Source: Saprospiraceae bacterium UBA7687
Lineage (GTDB): Bacteria > Bacteroidota > Bacteroidia > Chitinophagales > Saprospiraceae
Direction: 5' to 3'
DNA length: 64,000 nt
NCBI GenBank assembly: GCA_002482845.1
Contig: DLGT01000108.1
Coordinates: forward strand, 18,569-82,568
Part shown: positions 54,495-63,627 of the stretch, piece by piece
Numbering within the stretch: the first letter of the stretch is position 1
Layout: each line of letters begins with the position of its first letter
Notes under the pieces: model-generated
Told to the model about the DNA's origin: nothing
The model's input: the letters and a program-made list of their open reading frames with translations, nothing else
Database searches by the model: none
Program-made: the position numbers and the translations under genes

Positions 54495-57020
54495 TTATCT
54501 ATTTCTGAGTGCTATCAGAAAACTATTTAATTCTTCAATCGAATAAAACAAAACTTCACGTGGCTTGCTACCTTGGGCAGGTCCTACGATTCCTAGTTGT
54601 TCCATCTGATCCATGATACGACCTGCACGATTGTAACCTAGTTGCATTTTACGTTGGATCAATGATGTAGAACCATGCTGTGATGATACGATCAATCTTG
54701 CAGCATCTTCAAAATTATCATCAAGATCTGAAGCTTTTAGGTCTGAATTACCAGATCCACCATCATCATCACTTTTGTATTCAGGCAAGTAGAATGGTTC
54801 TGGGAATCCTTGTTGGTCTGAGATAAACTTGATAACTTCTTCTACTTCTGGCGTATCCACAAAAGCACATTGCAGTCTTACAGCTGTACTACCGATGCTC
54901 AAAAGCATATCACCTGCACCTATCAATTGATCTGCTCCACCACCATCAAGGATAGTTCTAGAGTCGATTTTTGACGTAACTTTAAATGCTAATCTAGCAG
55001 GGAAGTTTGCTTTGATTGTACCTGTGATGATATTTACTGAAGGTCTTTGAGTTGCTATGATCAAGTGGATACCGATAGCTCTTGCCAATTGGGCTAACCT
55101 TGCTATAGGCAATTCAACTTCTTTGCCAGCTGTCATGATAAGATCTGCAAATTCGTCAATAACTAGTACGATATATGGCAAAAACTTATGACCTTCTTTT
55201 GGACTCAATTTTCTATCTGTAAACTTCTCGTTGTATTCCTTTAGATTTCTAACCCTTGCTTTTTTAAGCAAATCGTATCTATCATCCATTTCGATACAAA
55301 GAGAATTTAATGTATTAATTACTTTGCTTGTTTCTGTGATGATTGGTTCATCTTGATCAGGAAGGAATGCTAAGAAATGTTGATCAAGACTTCCGTAAGG
55401 GAAAAGTTCCACTTTTTTCGGATCTATTAAGACCAATTTTACTTGAGATGGATGCTTCTTATATAGGAGAGACATCAAAATAGTATTGATACCTACTGAC
55501 TTTCCTTGTCCTGTCGCACCAGCCACTAGTAAGTGAGGCATTTTAGCGAGATCCGCTACAAATACTTCATTAGAGATAGTTTTGCCTAGTGCGATAGGAA
55601 GCGCCATTGTCGATTTTGTAAACTTCTCAGACATAAGCACCTCTTTAAGAGATACCATTTGTTTGTTTTTATTTGGCACTTCGATACCAATCGTACCTTT
55701 TCCTGGGATAGGTGCAATGATACGAATACCCAAAGCTGACAAACTCAAAGCGATGTCATCCTCTAGATTTTTGATCTTAGATATCTTGACTCCTGGCGCA
55801 GGAACAATCTCGTACAAAGTAACAGTTGGCCCGATAGTCGCTCTGATTTTGGTGATTTCTATCTTATAATTAAGAAGTGTGGCGATAATTTGATCCTTAT
55901 TTGCTTCTAATTCTGCTCTATCTACTTCCGCTTTCTGATCATCATATTCTAATAGCAAGTCTGTAGTTGGCATTTTGTATCTAGACAAATCCAAGGTAGG
56001 ATCATATGGCTCGACATCGTCTTCCAACTTGATGGCTTCTATCTGAGATTCAGGAGCTACAGGTACGGTTGCGAGACCGTTATTGGCTGGTGTTGCTACA
56101 TCTTCTTTACTAATCAATGTAAAGTCCAACTCTTCATCATCAAAATCTAACTCCAAATCGGGTGTCTTACCGACTACTGGTTTGGGAGCAACTGATGCTG
56201 AAGGCAGGTCTAGCTCTAACTCGTGTTGTTGCGTTCCTGCCTTTGCATTAGCTGAAGTCGTTGGGATGGCTCTCTCGTGATTTTTTGAATCAGAAGGCCT
56301 TAAAGTTTTAAGAAATAACTCTTCTATATCGTCCGTGATACTCTCTGCGGTACTTTTTTCTTTTTTCGGTTTAAATTCACCATCTTCTACCCCTTTGAAA
56401 AAATCCATTGATGGCATACTGATACCTGCTAGTGGATTAGAAAAAGTAAGATTATCAAAATTTGGGTTGAATCTCCACATAATGTAAGCTCCCATGGTAA
56501 ATAGTAATAAGAAAAATAATCCTATCTGCCCTATAAAGTTGGTAAGCCAAAAACAAGTGCTCTCCCCAAAAGCGCCGCCCCATGTAAAGTCTGATCTTCT
56601 AAATACAAACTCTAGCAATAATGAACTAAATGCCATAATTACAAATGAGTTTCTGGCAAATATTGCGAAAGGTATTAATGATTTTCTTCTTACTAAGTCA
56701 AGGCCTAGTCTTATCAATAATACTACAAAAATCATGGATGGTAAGCCAAATCCCCAATAAAAGAATGCATTGGATGTGATAGCTCCTAGACGACCTAACC
56801 AGTTTTGAACACTTAGGTCTGCTTGTAGAAGCATTCCCCATGAAAACTTCAGAACTTTGTCCTGATCCATCTTCCATGTGTATAGGTAAGATACGAATGA
56901 GATAGCTAGGTATATAGCTGCAAGAATGAGAATGACACCTAATATTTTAGGTAATCGCTCGTCGCGCCAGTTGAATTTTGGCGCCGATGGGGACTTCGGT
57001 TTTTGCTTTTTAATAGCCAT
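54495..57020 (-). CDS. ftsK: DNA translocase FtsK/SpoIIIE, 841 aa
   Basis: Four to five membrane segments occupy residues 25-185. A Pro/Glu/Asp-rich linker follows, then the motor domain with Walker A VAGATGQGKSVGIN (near 500), Walker B PYIVLVIDEFADL and IIATQRPSVNIITG. The C-terminal ~65 residues (STSLIQRKMQLGYNRAGRIMDQMEQ) are the winged-helix gamma domain that reads KOPS-type sites. FtsK moves chromosome dimers through the closing septum and activates XerCD. Length is normal for Bacteroidota. Confidence 0.95.
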   Translation of the reverse strand: MAIKKQKPKSPSAPKFNWRDERLPKILGVILILAAIYLAISFVSYLYTWKMDQDKVLKFSWGMLLQADLSVQNWLGRLGAITSNAFFYWGFGLPSMIFVVLLIRLGLDLVRRKSLIPFAIFARNSFVIMAFSSLLLEFVFRRSDFTWGGAFGESTCFWLTNFIGQIGLFFLLLFTMGAYIMWRFNPNFDNLTFSNPLAGISMPSMDFFKGVEDGEFKPKKEKSTAESITDDIEELFLKTLRPSDSKNHERAIPTTSANAKAGTQQHELELDLPSASVAPKPVVGKTPDLELDFDDEELDFTLISKEDVATPANNGLATVPVAPESQIEAIKLEDDVEPYDPTLDLSRYKMPTTDLLLEYDDQKAEVDRAELEANKDQIIATLLNYKIEITKIRATIGPTVTLYEIVPAPGVKISKIKNLEDDIALSLSALGIRIIAPIPGKGTIGIEVPNKNKQMVSLKEVLMSEKFTKSTMALPIALGKTISNEVFVADLAKMPHLLVAGATGQGKSVGINTILMSLLYKKHPSQVKLVLIDPKKVELFPYGSLDQHFLAFLPDQDEPIITETSKVINTLNSLCIEMDDRYDLLKKARVRNLKEYNEKFTDRKLSPKEGHKFLPYIVLVIDEFADLIMTAGKEVELPIARLAQLARAIGIHLIIATQRPSVNIITGTIKANFPARLAFKVTSKIDSRTILDGGGADQLIGAGDMLLSIGSTAVRLQCAFVDTPEVEEVIKFISDQQGFPEPFYLPEYKSDDDGGSGNSDLKASDLDDNFEDAARLIVSSQHGSTSLIQRKMQLGYNRAGRIMDQMEQLGIVGPAQGSKPREVLFYSIEELNSFLIALRNR

Positions 57021-57510
57021 AATACAATAATCGGTTTTTTAAAATAAATACTCCTAGTTGAAATATGCATTAAGTACCTTACCGTAAATTCATTAACCAT
57101 TAGAAATATATTTAATACAGAAAACATCACCTGTGACCGAAAAAATAATGTATTACTTTCTGTAAAAATCTACTTATAAATGTGTTAATTTTGTTATTTG
57201 AATAAAACGGTATCAAATTAATACGAGCACAAAGATATGTGAGAAAAACAACATATTATAATTATTTGTAATATATTTTTTACTGTATTTATGAGTTATA
57301 CGATTTATAAAATAATATAATATTTATAATTCATTGACAATACATAAATTACATATGGTAATGACATTAAAAAATTCTTTAAAATTTCTTAATAAATTGT
57401 GATATCCATCATCATCCTTCAGGTAGTAATTAAAAAAAATTATCTTTGCGGCGTTTTCGATAACAGTCATATGTTTTTGGGAGATAATTTCTAACCTTAA
57501 CCACATTATA
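57021..57510. other. Divergent promoter region between ftsK and the saccharopine dehydrogenase-like gene
   Basis: This 490-bp AT-rich gap separates two divergent genes. TATCTTTG at 57441-57448 is a perfect -7 for the plus-strand gene, with a leader of about 55 nt. No clear -33 and no coding frame are seen. Confidence 0.5.
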
Positions 57511-58647
57511 ATGAACGCAAATATTTTTATCGCAGGTAGTGGTGGCATCGGTCAAGCAGCAGGTTTAATCCTATCTGAGTTTGGCATTATTGATGCTACC
57601 GTTTATTTTGGCGACATTTCTCAACACGCTATAGACAGTGCTTTGACCTTTGTAGAAGAAGGATGCACTAAAACCACAAAAACACACGGTGTACTAATGC
57701 CTACGGAAGGAAGTAATGAAAACCTAGACAATGTACTTGCGACATGCGATATTATCCTAGATTGTCTGCCAGGTAGTCAAGCACCTAGAATGGCAACATT
57801 AGCAAAAACACATGGTTGTCATTATGCTAATCTAACGGAATATGTACAAGAAACTAAAGATGTCATAGCAATATCTGAAGGCGCTGATACTGCATTCGTT
57901 CTACAGACAGGTTTAGCCCCTGGATTTATAAACGTACTTGCTCATAGACTTTATGAAGAGTTTCAGGCAGATTTTGGTGTAGATGTTGTAAATAGTATGC
58001 ATATGAAAGTCGGTGCTATCAGTAAAAACGCACCATCTCCACATTACTATGCATTCACATGGAGTCCAATCGGTGTTGCAACCGAATATCTCAAAGATGC
58101 AGAGATTGTAAGGAACTTTAAAAAGATTAAAGTACCGGCATTATCAGGATTAGAGCGAATCATCATAGATGGGGACGAATATGAAGACAACTTCACATCT
58201 GGAGGAGCGGCTGATTTACCAGATGCATTTGCTGGGAAAGTGAAAGATCTTGATTACAAAACATTGAGATATCCTGGACATTATCAATGGGTAAAAAATA
58301 CTATGTCCACCATAATGAATAGCGAAAATAGAATCAAAGCGCTAGAAAATATCATGTTGGAAAACATTCCAAGTGTAGAAGATGATGTCGTAGTAGTTTA
58401 TGCTTCTGTAGAAGGAAAAGATAAGCATGGTAAACTGAGGAGAAAGGAAAAATCATATAAAATCTTCCCTACCCTAGTCGGCAATAAACATTTAAGAGCC
58501 ATTCAAACCACTACAGCTGCTCCATTATGTGAGGTAGCTTATATGTTGTTAAAAAACAAGTGGAAAGGGACCATACTTCAAAGTCAATTATCCACTTCTG
58601 AATTTTTGAATGGACCATTTGTTACTGCTATTTATGGCAAATATTAG
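57511..58647 (+). CDS. Saccharopine dehydrogenase family protein, 378 aa
   Basis: The NAD-binding N-terminus IFIAGSGGIGQAAGLIL, then CDIILDCLPGSQAPRMATLA and the family's VLQTGLAPGFINVLAHRL, are clear. The middle holds GGAADLPDAFAGKVKDLDYKTLRYPGHY, typical of saccharopine dehydrogenase-like reductases. The family covers lysine metabolism (saccharopine) and carboxynorspermidine synthesis; the substrate here cannot be fixed from the sequence, and no lysine or polyamine genes are adjacent. It is transcribed alone from a perfect -7 element. Confidence 0.88.
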   Translation: MNANIFIAGSGGIGQAAGLILSEFGIIDATVYFGDISQHAIDSALTFVEEGCTKTTKTHGVLMPTEGSNENLDNVLATCDIILDCLPGSQAPRMATLAKTHGCHYANLTEYVQETKDVIAISEGADTAFVLQTGLAPGFINVLAHRLYEEFQADFGVDVVNSMHMKVGAISKNAPSPHYYAFTWSPIGVATEYLKDAEIVRNFKKIKVPALSGLERIIIDGDEYEDNFTSGGAADLPDAFAGKVKDLDYKTLRYPGHYQWVKNTMSTIMNSENRIKALENIMLENIPSVEDDVVVVYASVEGKDKHGKLRRKEKSYKIFPTLVGNKHLRAIQTTTAAPLCEVAYMLLKNKWKGTILQSQLSTSEFLNGPFVTAIYGKY

Positions 58648-58719
58648 TTTTACAAATCTCAGTATTTGTATTTTTTAAACTATTTACATTACAAACGTAT
58701 TAATTTTTTTTAAAAATAT

Positions 58720-58759
58720 ACAAAGACACGGCAATTAAACTTAATTGCCGTATCTTTGT
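58720..58759 (+). promoter_or_regulatory. Palindromic operator overlapping the promoter of the AbiE pair
   Basis: Two 19-bp arms around an AC spacer match at 18 of 19 positions: ACAAAGACACGGCAATTAA and, after the spacer, TTAATTGCCGTATCTTTGT. The right arm contains the -7 element TATCTTTG (58751-58758), which ends 7 bp before ATG 58766. The single mismatch turns the mirror -7 of the left arm from TATCTTTG into TGTCTTTG, so only one direction keeps a full promoter. AbiEi antitoxins are known to repress their own operon by binding inverted repeats at the promoter, which fits this site. Confidence 0.8.
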
Positions 58760-58765
58760 ACTAAG

Positions 58766-59347
58766 ATGCAAACAAAGGAACAAATAGAACAACTTTTTAA
58801 GTCAAAGGCCAATTGGCTTAGAAGTTCTGATTTTAATTATAATTCTGCTTATTACCCAATTTTGAATAAATTGATTCATGAAGGCAAGATTGTCAAAGTA
58901 AAAAGAGGACTTTATCAATATGTAGATCATGAGCAAAATCAGGAATTAGAAGTTGTAACGAATTTGTATCCTCAAGGGATTGTATGTTTATTTTCTGCTT
59001 GGGCTCATTATGAACTGGTAGATGATATACCTAAATCAATACATCTAGCATTTCCACACAAATCAAAGCCATTATTACATCCTTTCCCTCCAATAAAAGC
59101 ATATTTTTGGTCGCAAAAGTACTATGAGCTTGGTGTAGATGATAATACTGAAATAAGAATATATGATATTGAAAAATCAGTATGTGATTCCATAAAATTT
59201 AGAAATAAAATTGGAATAGAAATCACTGAACAAGTTATAAAATCTTACATGAAACTTAAAAATCGCAATATAAATAAACTTTTAAAATATGCTTCCGAAA
59301 TGAGAGTAGAAGAAGTTATTAGACCATATCTACAAGTTTTATTATGA
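58766..59347 (+). CDS. AbiEi-type antitoxin / transcriptional regulator, 193 aa
   Basis: The N-terminal winged helix (TKEQIEQLFKSKANWLRSSDF, LIHEGKIVKVKRGLYQYVD) is followed by a C-terminal domain with IVCLFSAWAHYELVD, YDIEKSVCDSIKFRNKIG and YASEMRVEEVIRPYL, the layout of AbiEi/type IV antitoxins. The frame opens 7 codons earlier, but the -7 element makes ATG 58766 the only sensible start. It overlaps the toxin gene by 4 bp (ATGA). In the family, this protein both represses the operon and counters the AbiEii toxin without binding it. Confidence 0.88.
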   Translation: MQTKEQIEQLFKSKANWLRSSDFNYNSAYYPILNKLIHEGKIVKVKRGLYQYVDHEQNQELEVVTNLYPQGIVCLFSAWAHYELVDDIPKSIHLAFPHKSKPLLHPFPPIKAYFWSQKYYELGVDDNTEIRIYDIEKSVCDSIKFRNKIGIEITEQVIKSYMKLKNRNINKLLKYASEMRVEEVIRPYLQVLL

Positions 59348-60201
59348 CGAACACTGCATCCATAATTGCAAAACTGAAACAAATCAGTAAAACTAATGAA
59401 ACTACTTTCCAAATGATTTTATTTAGATACTTTCATGAAAGTGTAATGAGACGGTTAAGTAATTCTAATTATCAAAACAATTTTATACTCAAAGGTGGAA
59501 ACTTGATTTATGTTTGGCAAGGTATTTTAGCAAGACCGACAGTAGATATAGATTTTTTAGGAACTAACCATCCAAACGACTTTACCATAATTACAAGAAC
59601 ATTTCAAGATATTTTATGTCAAGATTCCACTGATGGAGTCATATTTGTAGTAACTGAAATAACTCATGAAATAATTAATGAACATAATGATTATAATGGA
59701 GTAAGATTAATAGTACCAACACTATTAGGCAACATAAAGCAAAATATCAAGATAGATATAGGCTTTGGTGATGTTGTAACACCAAGACCTATTTATATAG
59801 AATACCCAAACCTACTATATAGTGACCACATCAGAATAATGGCATATTCTTTTGAAACTGTTATAGCTGAGAAATTTCATGCAATGGTAAGTTTACCTAA
59901 AATTAATAGTCGAATGAAAGATTTTTTTGATGTAAATCTTCTGCTAAATCAGCCAAATCTAAACCATGACTTGCTATTTTCTGCTATTTCTGAGACTTTC
60001 AAGAACCGAAATACATTTTTCGAAAGTGACATGATTTTATTTCACGAAGATTATCAAAGTGACCCTGCTAGGAACAAGATGTACGAAGCTTTTTTGAATA
60101 AAATAGGGGTAAATGAGAAACAAACATTTGCTCAAGTATCAAAAACCATTTTTGCTATGCTATTTCCCATTTATCAAACGTTAGAACGAAAACCAATCTA
60201 A
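59344..60201 (+). CDS. AbiEii-type nucleotidyltransferase toxin, 285 aa
   Basis: LKGGNLIYVW (49-58) and ARPTVDIDFLG (63-73) form the polymerase-beta-like GG...DxD motif, with Asp68 and Asp70 as expected metal ligands. ETVIAEKFHAMVSLPKINSRMKDFFD is the C-terminal family signature. AbiEii proteins are toxic nucleotidyltransferases of type IV toxin-antitoxin systems that can abort phage infection. All motifs are intact, so the toxin should be active. Confidence 0.9.
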   Translation: MTNTASIIAKLKQISKTNETTFQMILFRYFHESVMRRLSNSNYQNNFILKGGNLIYVWQGILARPTVDIDFLGTNHPNDFTIITRTFQDILCQDSTDGVIFVVTEITHEIINEHNDYNGVRLIVPTLLGNIKQNIKIDIGFGDVVTPRPIYIEYPNLLYSDHIRIMAYSFETVIAEKFHAMVSLPKINSRMKDFFDVNLLLNQPNLNHDLLFSAISETFKNRNTFFESDMILFHEDYQSDPARNKMYEAFLNKIGVNEKQTFAQVSKTIFAMLFPIYQTLERKPI

Positions 60202-60239
60202 TATAAAAAACAAATACCAAAATCTAAAAGATTATCTAC

Positions 60240-62843
60240 CTACTTAATTCCTTGATATTTTTCCAACAGAGTAGGATTGGTTTCACCATCTACCACTTGC
60301 GTGATGATGTTCTTTATTTTATTAAGGAAATCAATATTTTTTGTATCGGATTTGGCTTCTTCTCTACTTGTGACATCTTCAGCCATTTTGATCAGGGTTA
60401 CGGTTGCCAAATATTTTCTAAACATGTTCCCATCTTTATTTGTAGCCAATGCTTTCATCACATCTGCTGCATTATGAAGTATACTTAAATCTTTACCCAT
60501 CAAAAACTCATGGTATTGACCATAAAACTCAAACATATTGTTGATGCCTATCGTTTTTGATTTTGATTCTAGGTAAACCACACCATCAGCATCTTCTGCG
60601 GTAATGATACCAGCAAGGGTTGCAGCGAGGTAGTCTGTTTCGTCTTTTTTGTACTTGTCTATAAATGGTTTTGCTCTTTCAGTGTCTATATTTCCCAAAA
60701 CTTCTAATGCTATCTGAATGACAGGATACGCTTGCTCACCATTTAATATATTTTGACATAATGTCGTAGGATCAAAATCTTCCATTTCCAATAACTTTAC
60801 CAAAGCACCACGTCTGACTTCAGAGTGTGGGTCAGAAAATGTTAAGGATTGCAATTCATTGATATATGCTGACGAACTCTCGGGACGGATGGCATCGATA
60901 CCCATATTTCTAATCAAATAAAATGGGTCTTTTATGGCTTTATCTATTAAATCAGCATTTCCATCGTTGGTACTTGTAAATGCAATCACTTTATCCATAA
61001 AACGATTAGACAATTTGAATTGTGCTTTGTATTGTTCGGGTGTTTTATTTTCATTAATCATAGCTAAAAGTACATTTTTGCCATCAAAAACATAGGTGGC
61101 AGGCTGCGCTTTAAGATCTTCTATCAAAATTCTTTGCTTTTTTTCATTGATCACCACAGGATGATATTGGACTGTACCGTCTTCATAATACAAAGCAATA
61201 TCTACTGGCAATTTAAAATTTTCATAAAAACCTTTGGGTGTATTTGTTTGATCTACTTCTACTAACAAGACGTTGTTTTCATCATTGTATGTGTACGTTA
61301 CATCAAGGTGTGGATGCCCATTACCCAAAAACCACTGATCAAAAAACCAATGTAGATCTTCACCAACCGTATCTTCAAAAGCCATTCTCAATTCATCTAC
61401 TTCTACAGCGGTATATGCATTGTCAACCAAATATTTGTTTAGTCCAGCATAAAAAGCTTCGTCGCCAAGATAATTTCTCAGCATATGTAATACAAGGCCG
61501 CCTTTATTGTAGCTGTGCGCGTCAAACATCTGCTCTTTGTCATCGTAATAATAATGGACTAGTGGATGAGCATCTTGGCCGAACACTTGGCTGTAATAAC
61601 CATTCATTTCATTCATACGATGGTGCTCTGCCCTATCCTTACCGTATTTATTTTCGAACCAAAGATATTCTGCATAGTTTGCAAATCCTTCATTTAATGT
61701 CAAGTTGGACCAATCTTCACAAGTGACTAAGTCTCCAAACCAATGGTGCATCATCTCGTGTGCAACTATGTAATCATTGTCATTATCGATGAGTTCTCTC
61801 GTTGTTTTCTGGATAAAATCTCCAAAAACTACAGCACTTGTATTTTCCATTGCCCCTGAAACAAAATCTTTGACCACAATTTGGGCGTACTTGTCCCACG
61901 GATAAGGATATTTGAGTTTGCTAGAAAAAAATGACAACATCTCGGGTGTATGATTGAATATTTTTTTTGCATGATTTCGCCATCCTTTCTCTACTATGTA
62001 ATGAAGTGGTACTCCATTCCATTCATCCATTTCTTCATGAAATTCGCCAACTGCAATCATGGCAAGATATGGCGCATGTGGTTTATCTTGCTTCCAATGA
62101 TCCGTGCGAGTGCCATCCTTATTCACCGTACTTTTTATCTTTTTCCCATTAGATAGAGTCAGGTATTTATTATCTACAGTAAGGATAATTTCTTGTGTAA
62201 ATCGCTCATTAGGTTTGTCAAAAGTGGGAAACCACTTACTATTATTTTCTGTTTCCCCTTGTGTCCAAATCTGGGTCGGTAAGTCTGGGTCTGTACCTGT
62301 GGGATTTATAAAAAACAATCCTTTATCTGAGGTAATAGCTTCACTTCCAGATTCTTCATTTTGGTTAGGCTTTGCCGTATAATCGATTAGCACTCCGAAC
62401 TTTTGTGAAAAAACATAGGTGCTATCAAGTGAAATTACTAGTTTTTTACCATCATAACTATATTTTAAATCTTTTAAAGTAACATCTGATTTAATGGAAT
62501 GAATATCGAAACCAACGGCATCGAGTGTCACTTCAGACATTGGTTTAAAAAATGGTTTCAAGGTAAGATGTGCTTTTCCAAGTACAAACTGACTATCCAT
62601 TAGAAAGCTCAACTCTAGTTTAGTGTGTAATAAATCATATGCCAAGGTAGCGGAGGGTCTGTATTCCTTTGGCAATGAATCTACATTTGCTGAATCCGTA
62701 ATTACCAAGGTATCTAGCATTGTTTCGTCCAGCAATTCTTCTTCAGAAGGTTCATAAACGACTTCTTTGGACGTACCACATCCAGAAATTAATATCATTT
62801 GTGCAGCACATATAATACATGCCAACATTAATTTATACACCAT
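60240..62843 (-). CDS. M1 family metallo-aminopeptidase, lipoprotein, 867 aa
   Basis: The start MVYKLMLACIICAAQMILISGC is a lipoprotein signal with lipobox ISGC. The peptidase core has VSGAMENTSAVVFG (GAMEN near 330), and VAHEMMHHWFGD (HExxH near 362) with the third zinc ligand Glu in LNEGFANYAEY. A ~280-residue C-terminal helical region with HEAT-like repeats follows, as in other Bacteroidota M1 enzymes. It should trim N-terminal residues of peptides at the outer membrane or in the periplasm. A -7 element TATTTTTG lies at 62879-62872 on the minus strand. Confidence 0.92.
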   Translation of the reverse strand: MVYKLMLACIICAAQMILISGCGTSKEVVYEPSEEELLDETMLDTLVITDSANVDSLPKEYRPSATLAYDLLHTKLELSFLMDSQFVLGKAHLTLKPFFKPMSEVTLDAVGFDIHSIKSDVTLKDLKYSYDGKKLVISLDSTYVFSQKFGVLIDYTAKPNQNEESGSEAITSDKGLFFINPTGTDPDLPTQIWTQGETENNSKWFPTFDKPNERFTQEIILTVDNKYLTLSNGKKIKSTVNKDGTRTDHWKQDKPHAPYLAMIAVGEFHEEMDEWNGVPLHYIVEKGWRNHAKKIFNHTPEMLSFFSSKLKYPYPWDKYAQIVVKDFVSGAMENTSAVVFGDFIQKTTRELIDNDNDYIVAHEMMHHWFGDLVTCEDWSNLTLNEGFANYAEYLWFENKYGKDRAEHHRMNEMNGYYSQVFGQDAHPLVHYYYDDKEQMFDAHSYNKGGLVLHMLRNYLGDEAFYAGLNKYLVDNAYTAVEVDELRMAFEDTVGEDLHWFFDQWFLGNGHPHLDVTYTYNDENNVLLVEVDQTNTPKGFYENFKLPVDIALYYEDGTVQYHPVVINEKKQRILIEDLKAQPATYVFDGKNVLLAMINENKTPEQYKAQFKLSNRFMDKVIAFTSTNDGNADLIDKAIKDPFYLIRNMGIDAIRPESSSAYINELQSLTFSDPHSEVRRGALVKLLEMEDFDPTTLCQNILNGEQAYPVIQIALEVLGNIDTERAKPFIDKYKKDETDYLAATLAGIITAEDADGVVYLESKSKTIGINNMFEFYGQYHEFLMGKDLSILHNAADVMKALATNKDGNMFRKYLATVTLIKMAEDVTSREEAKSDTKNIDFLNKIKNIITQVVDGETNPTLLEKYQGIK

Positions 62844-62935
62844 ACGATAGTTGAGTTGCTTAAAAAGTGTGCAAAAATATAAAAAAGAAGTCAGTCTCTT
62901 AAGAAATTACCCATCAAATTATTCTATGCTAGTAT

Positions 62936-63133
62936 TCATTTATTAATATCAGACATGGATAACGATTTATTTTCATCTTTTATGTTGGAAAGTGGTGATT
63001 GATTTTCGAATAGATCTTTTGTGTCAACCTTAATTGTCAGATTTTCTGGTGTAACATCTTCTTTAGCATTTTTGATGGGTGCAAAAAGGCTAACTACAAC
63101 AAATATCAATGTTAATATTCGTTTGAACAACAT
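62936..63133 (-). CDS. Small secreted hypothetical protein, 65 aa
   Basis: The start MLFKRILTLIFVVVSLFAP is a signal peptide, followed by a short polar, charged tail (KVDTKDLFENQSPLSNIKDE). Seven more in-frame codons lie upstream. Nothing else identifies it; it could be spurious, but the signal peptide placed exactly at the start supports a real small exported protein. Confidence 0.4.
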   Translation of the reverse strand: MLFKRILTLIFVVVSLFAPIKNAKEDVTPENLTIKVDTKDLFENQSPLSNIKDENKSLSMSDINK

Positions 63134-63517
63134 ATGAGCAATATTTAGGTGCATTATCTAACTCGGGGATAAAATTAGTCATCTACCGCGAGATTTATAG
63201 AAATTTGAGACGTAAGATATTTTACAAAGACACACTTTTGTGATGATTTTATCTCAAAACATGAGAAAAATGAGCTTTTGAAGGTAAGAAATAGGCCAAA
63301 TTGCTTTTAGCATTAGGGTAAATCAACATGGGATTCTGTACGTATGACTTTAAATTCAACAAAATAGAAACGAAATTAATAAAGTTTTGACCATCATTCT
63401 ACTTTGATCTTGATGAAAGCTAGATATCTAAGTTGGAAATGGGATATAGTTATAAGAGAATGTTATAATTAATGGATTTTCATTATTATCTGGTGGAAAT
63501 ATCTACGAAGCTTTTAA
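63134..63517. other. Non-coding region upstream of the small secreted protein
   Basis: No gene, RNA fold or repeat is seen in this 384-bp AT-rich stretch. Confidence 0.5.
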
Positions 63518-63627
63518 GGAGCGTCATTGGAGTGTTGTGGGAGCGTCATTGGAGCGTGTATGGAGCTTGGTCGGGCCAAGGTCGAGACAACCTCGGCACA
63601 AAGTCAGGACAACGTCGGGACAACCCT
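63518..63627. repeat. 11-bp periodic degenerate repeat, ten units
   Basis: Ten contiguous 11-bp units run without a slip: GGAGCGTCATT appears twice (units 1 and 3), related GGAG units fill positions 2, 4 and 5, and the second half changes to units ending in GTC or CTC with a CAA core (AGGACAACGTC, GGGACAACCCT). It is much richer in G/C than its surroundings. A 92-codon ORF covers it but has no coding character. Confidence 0.75.
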
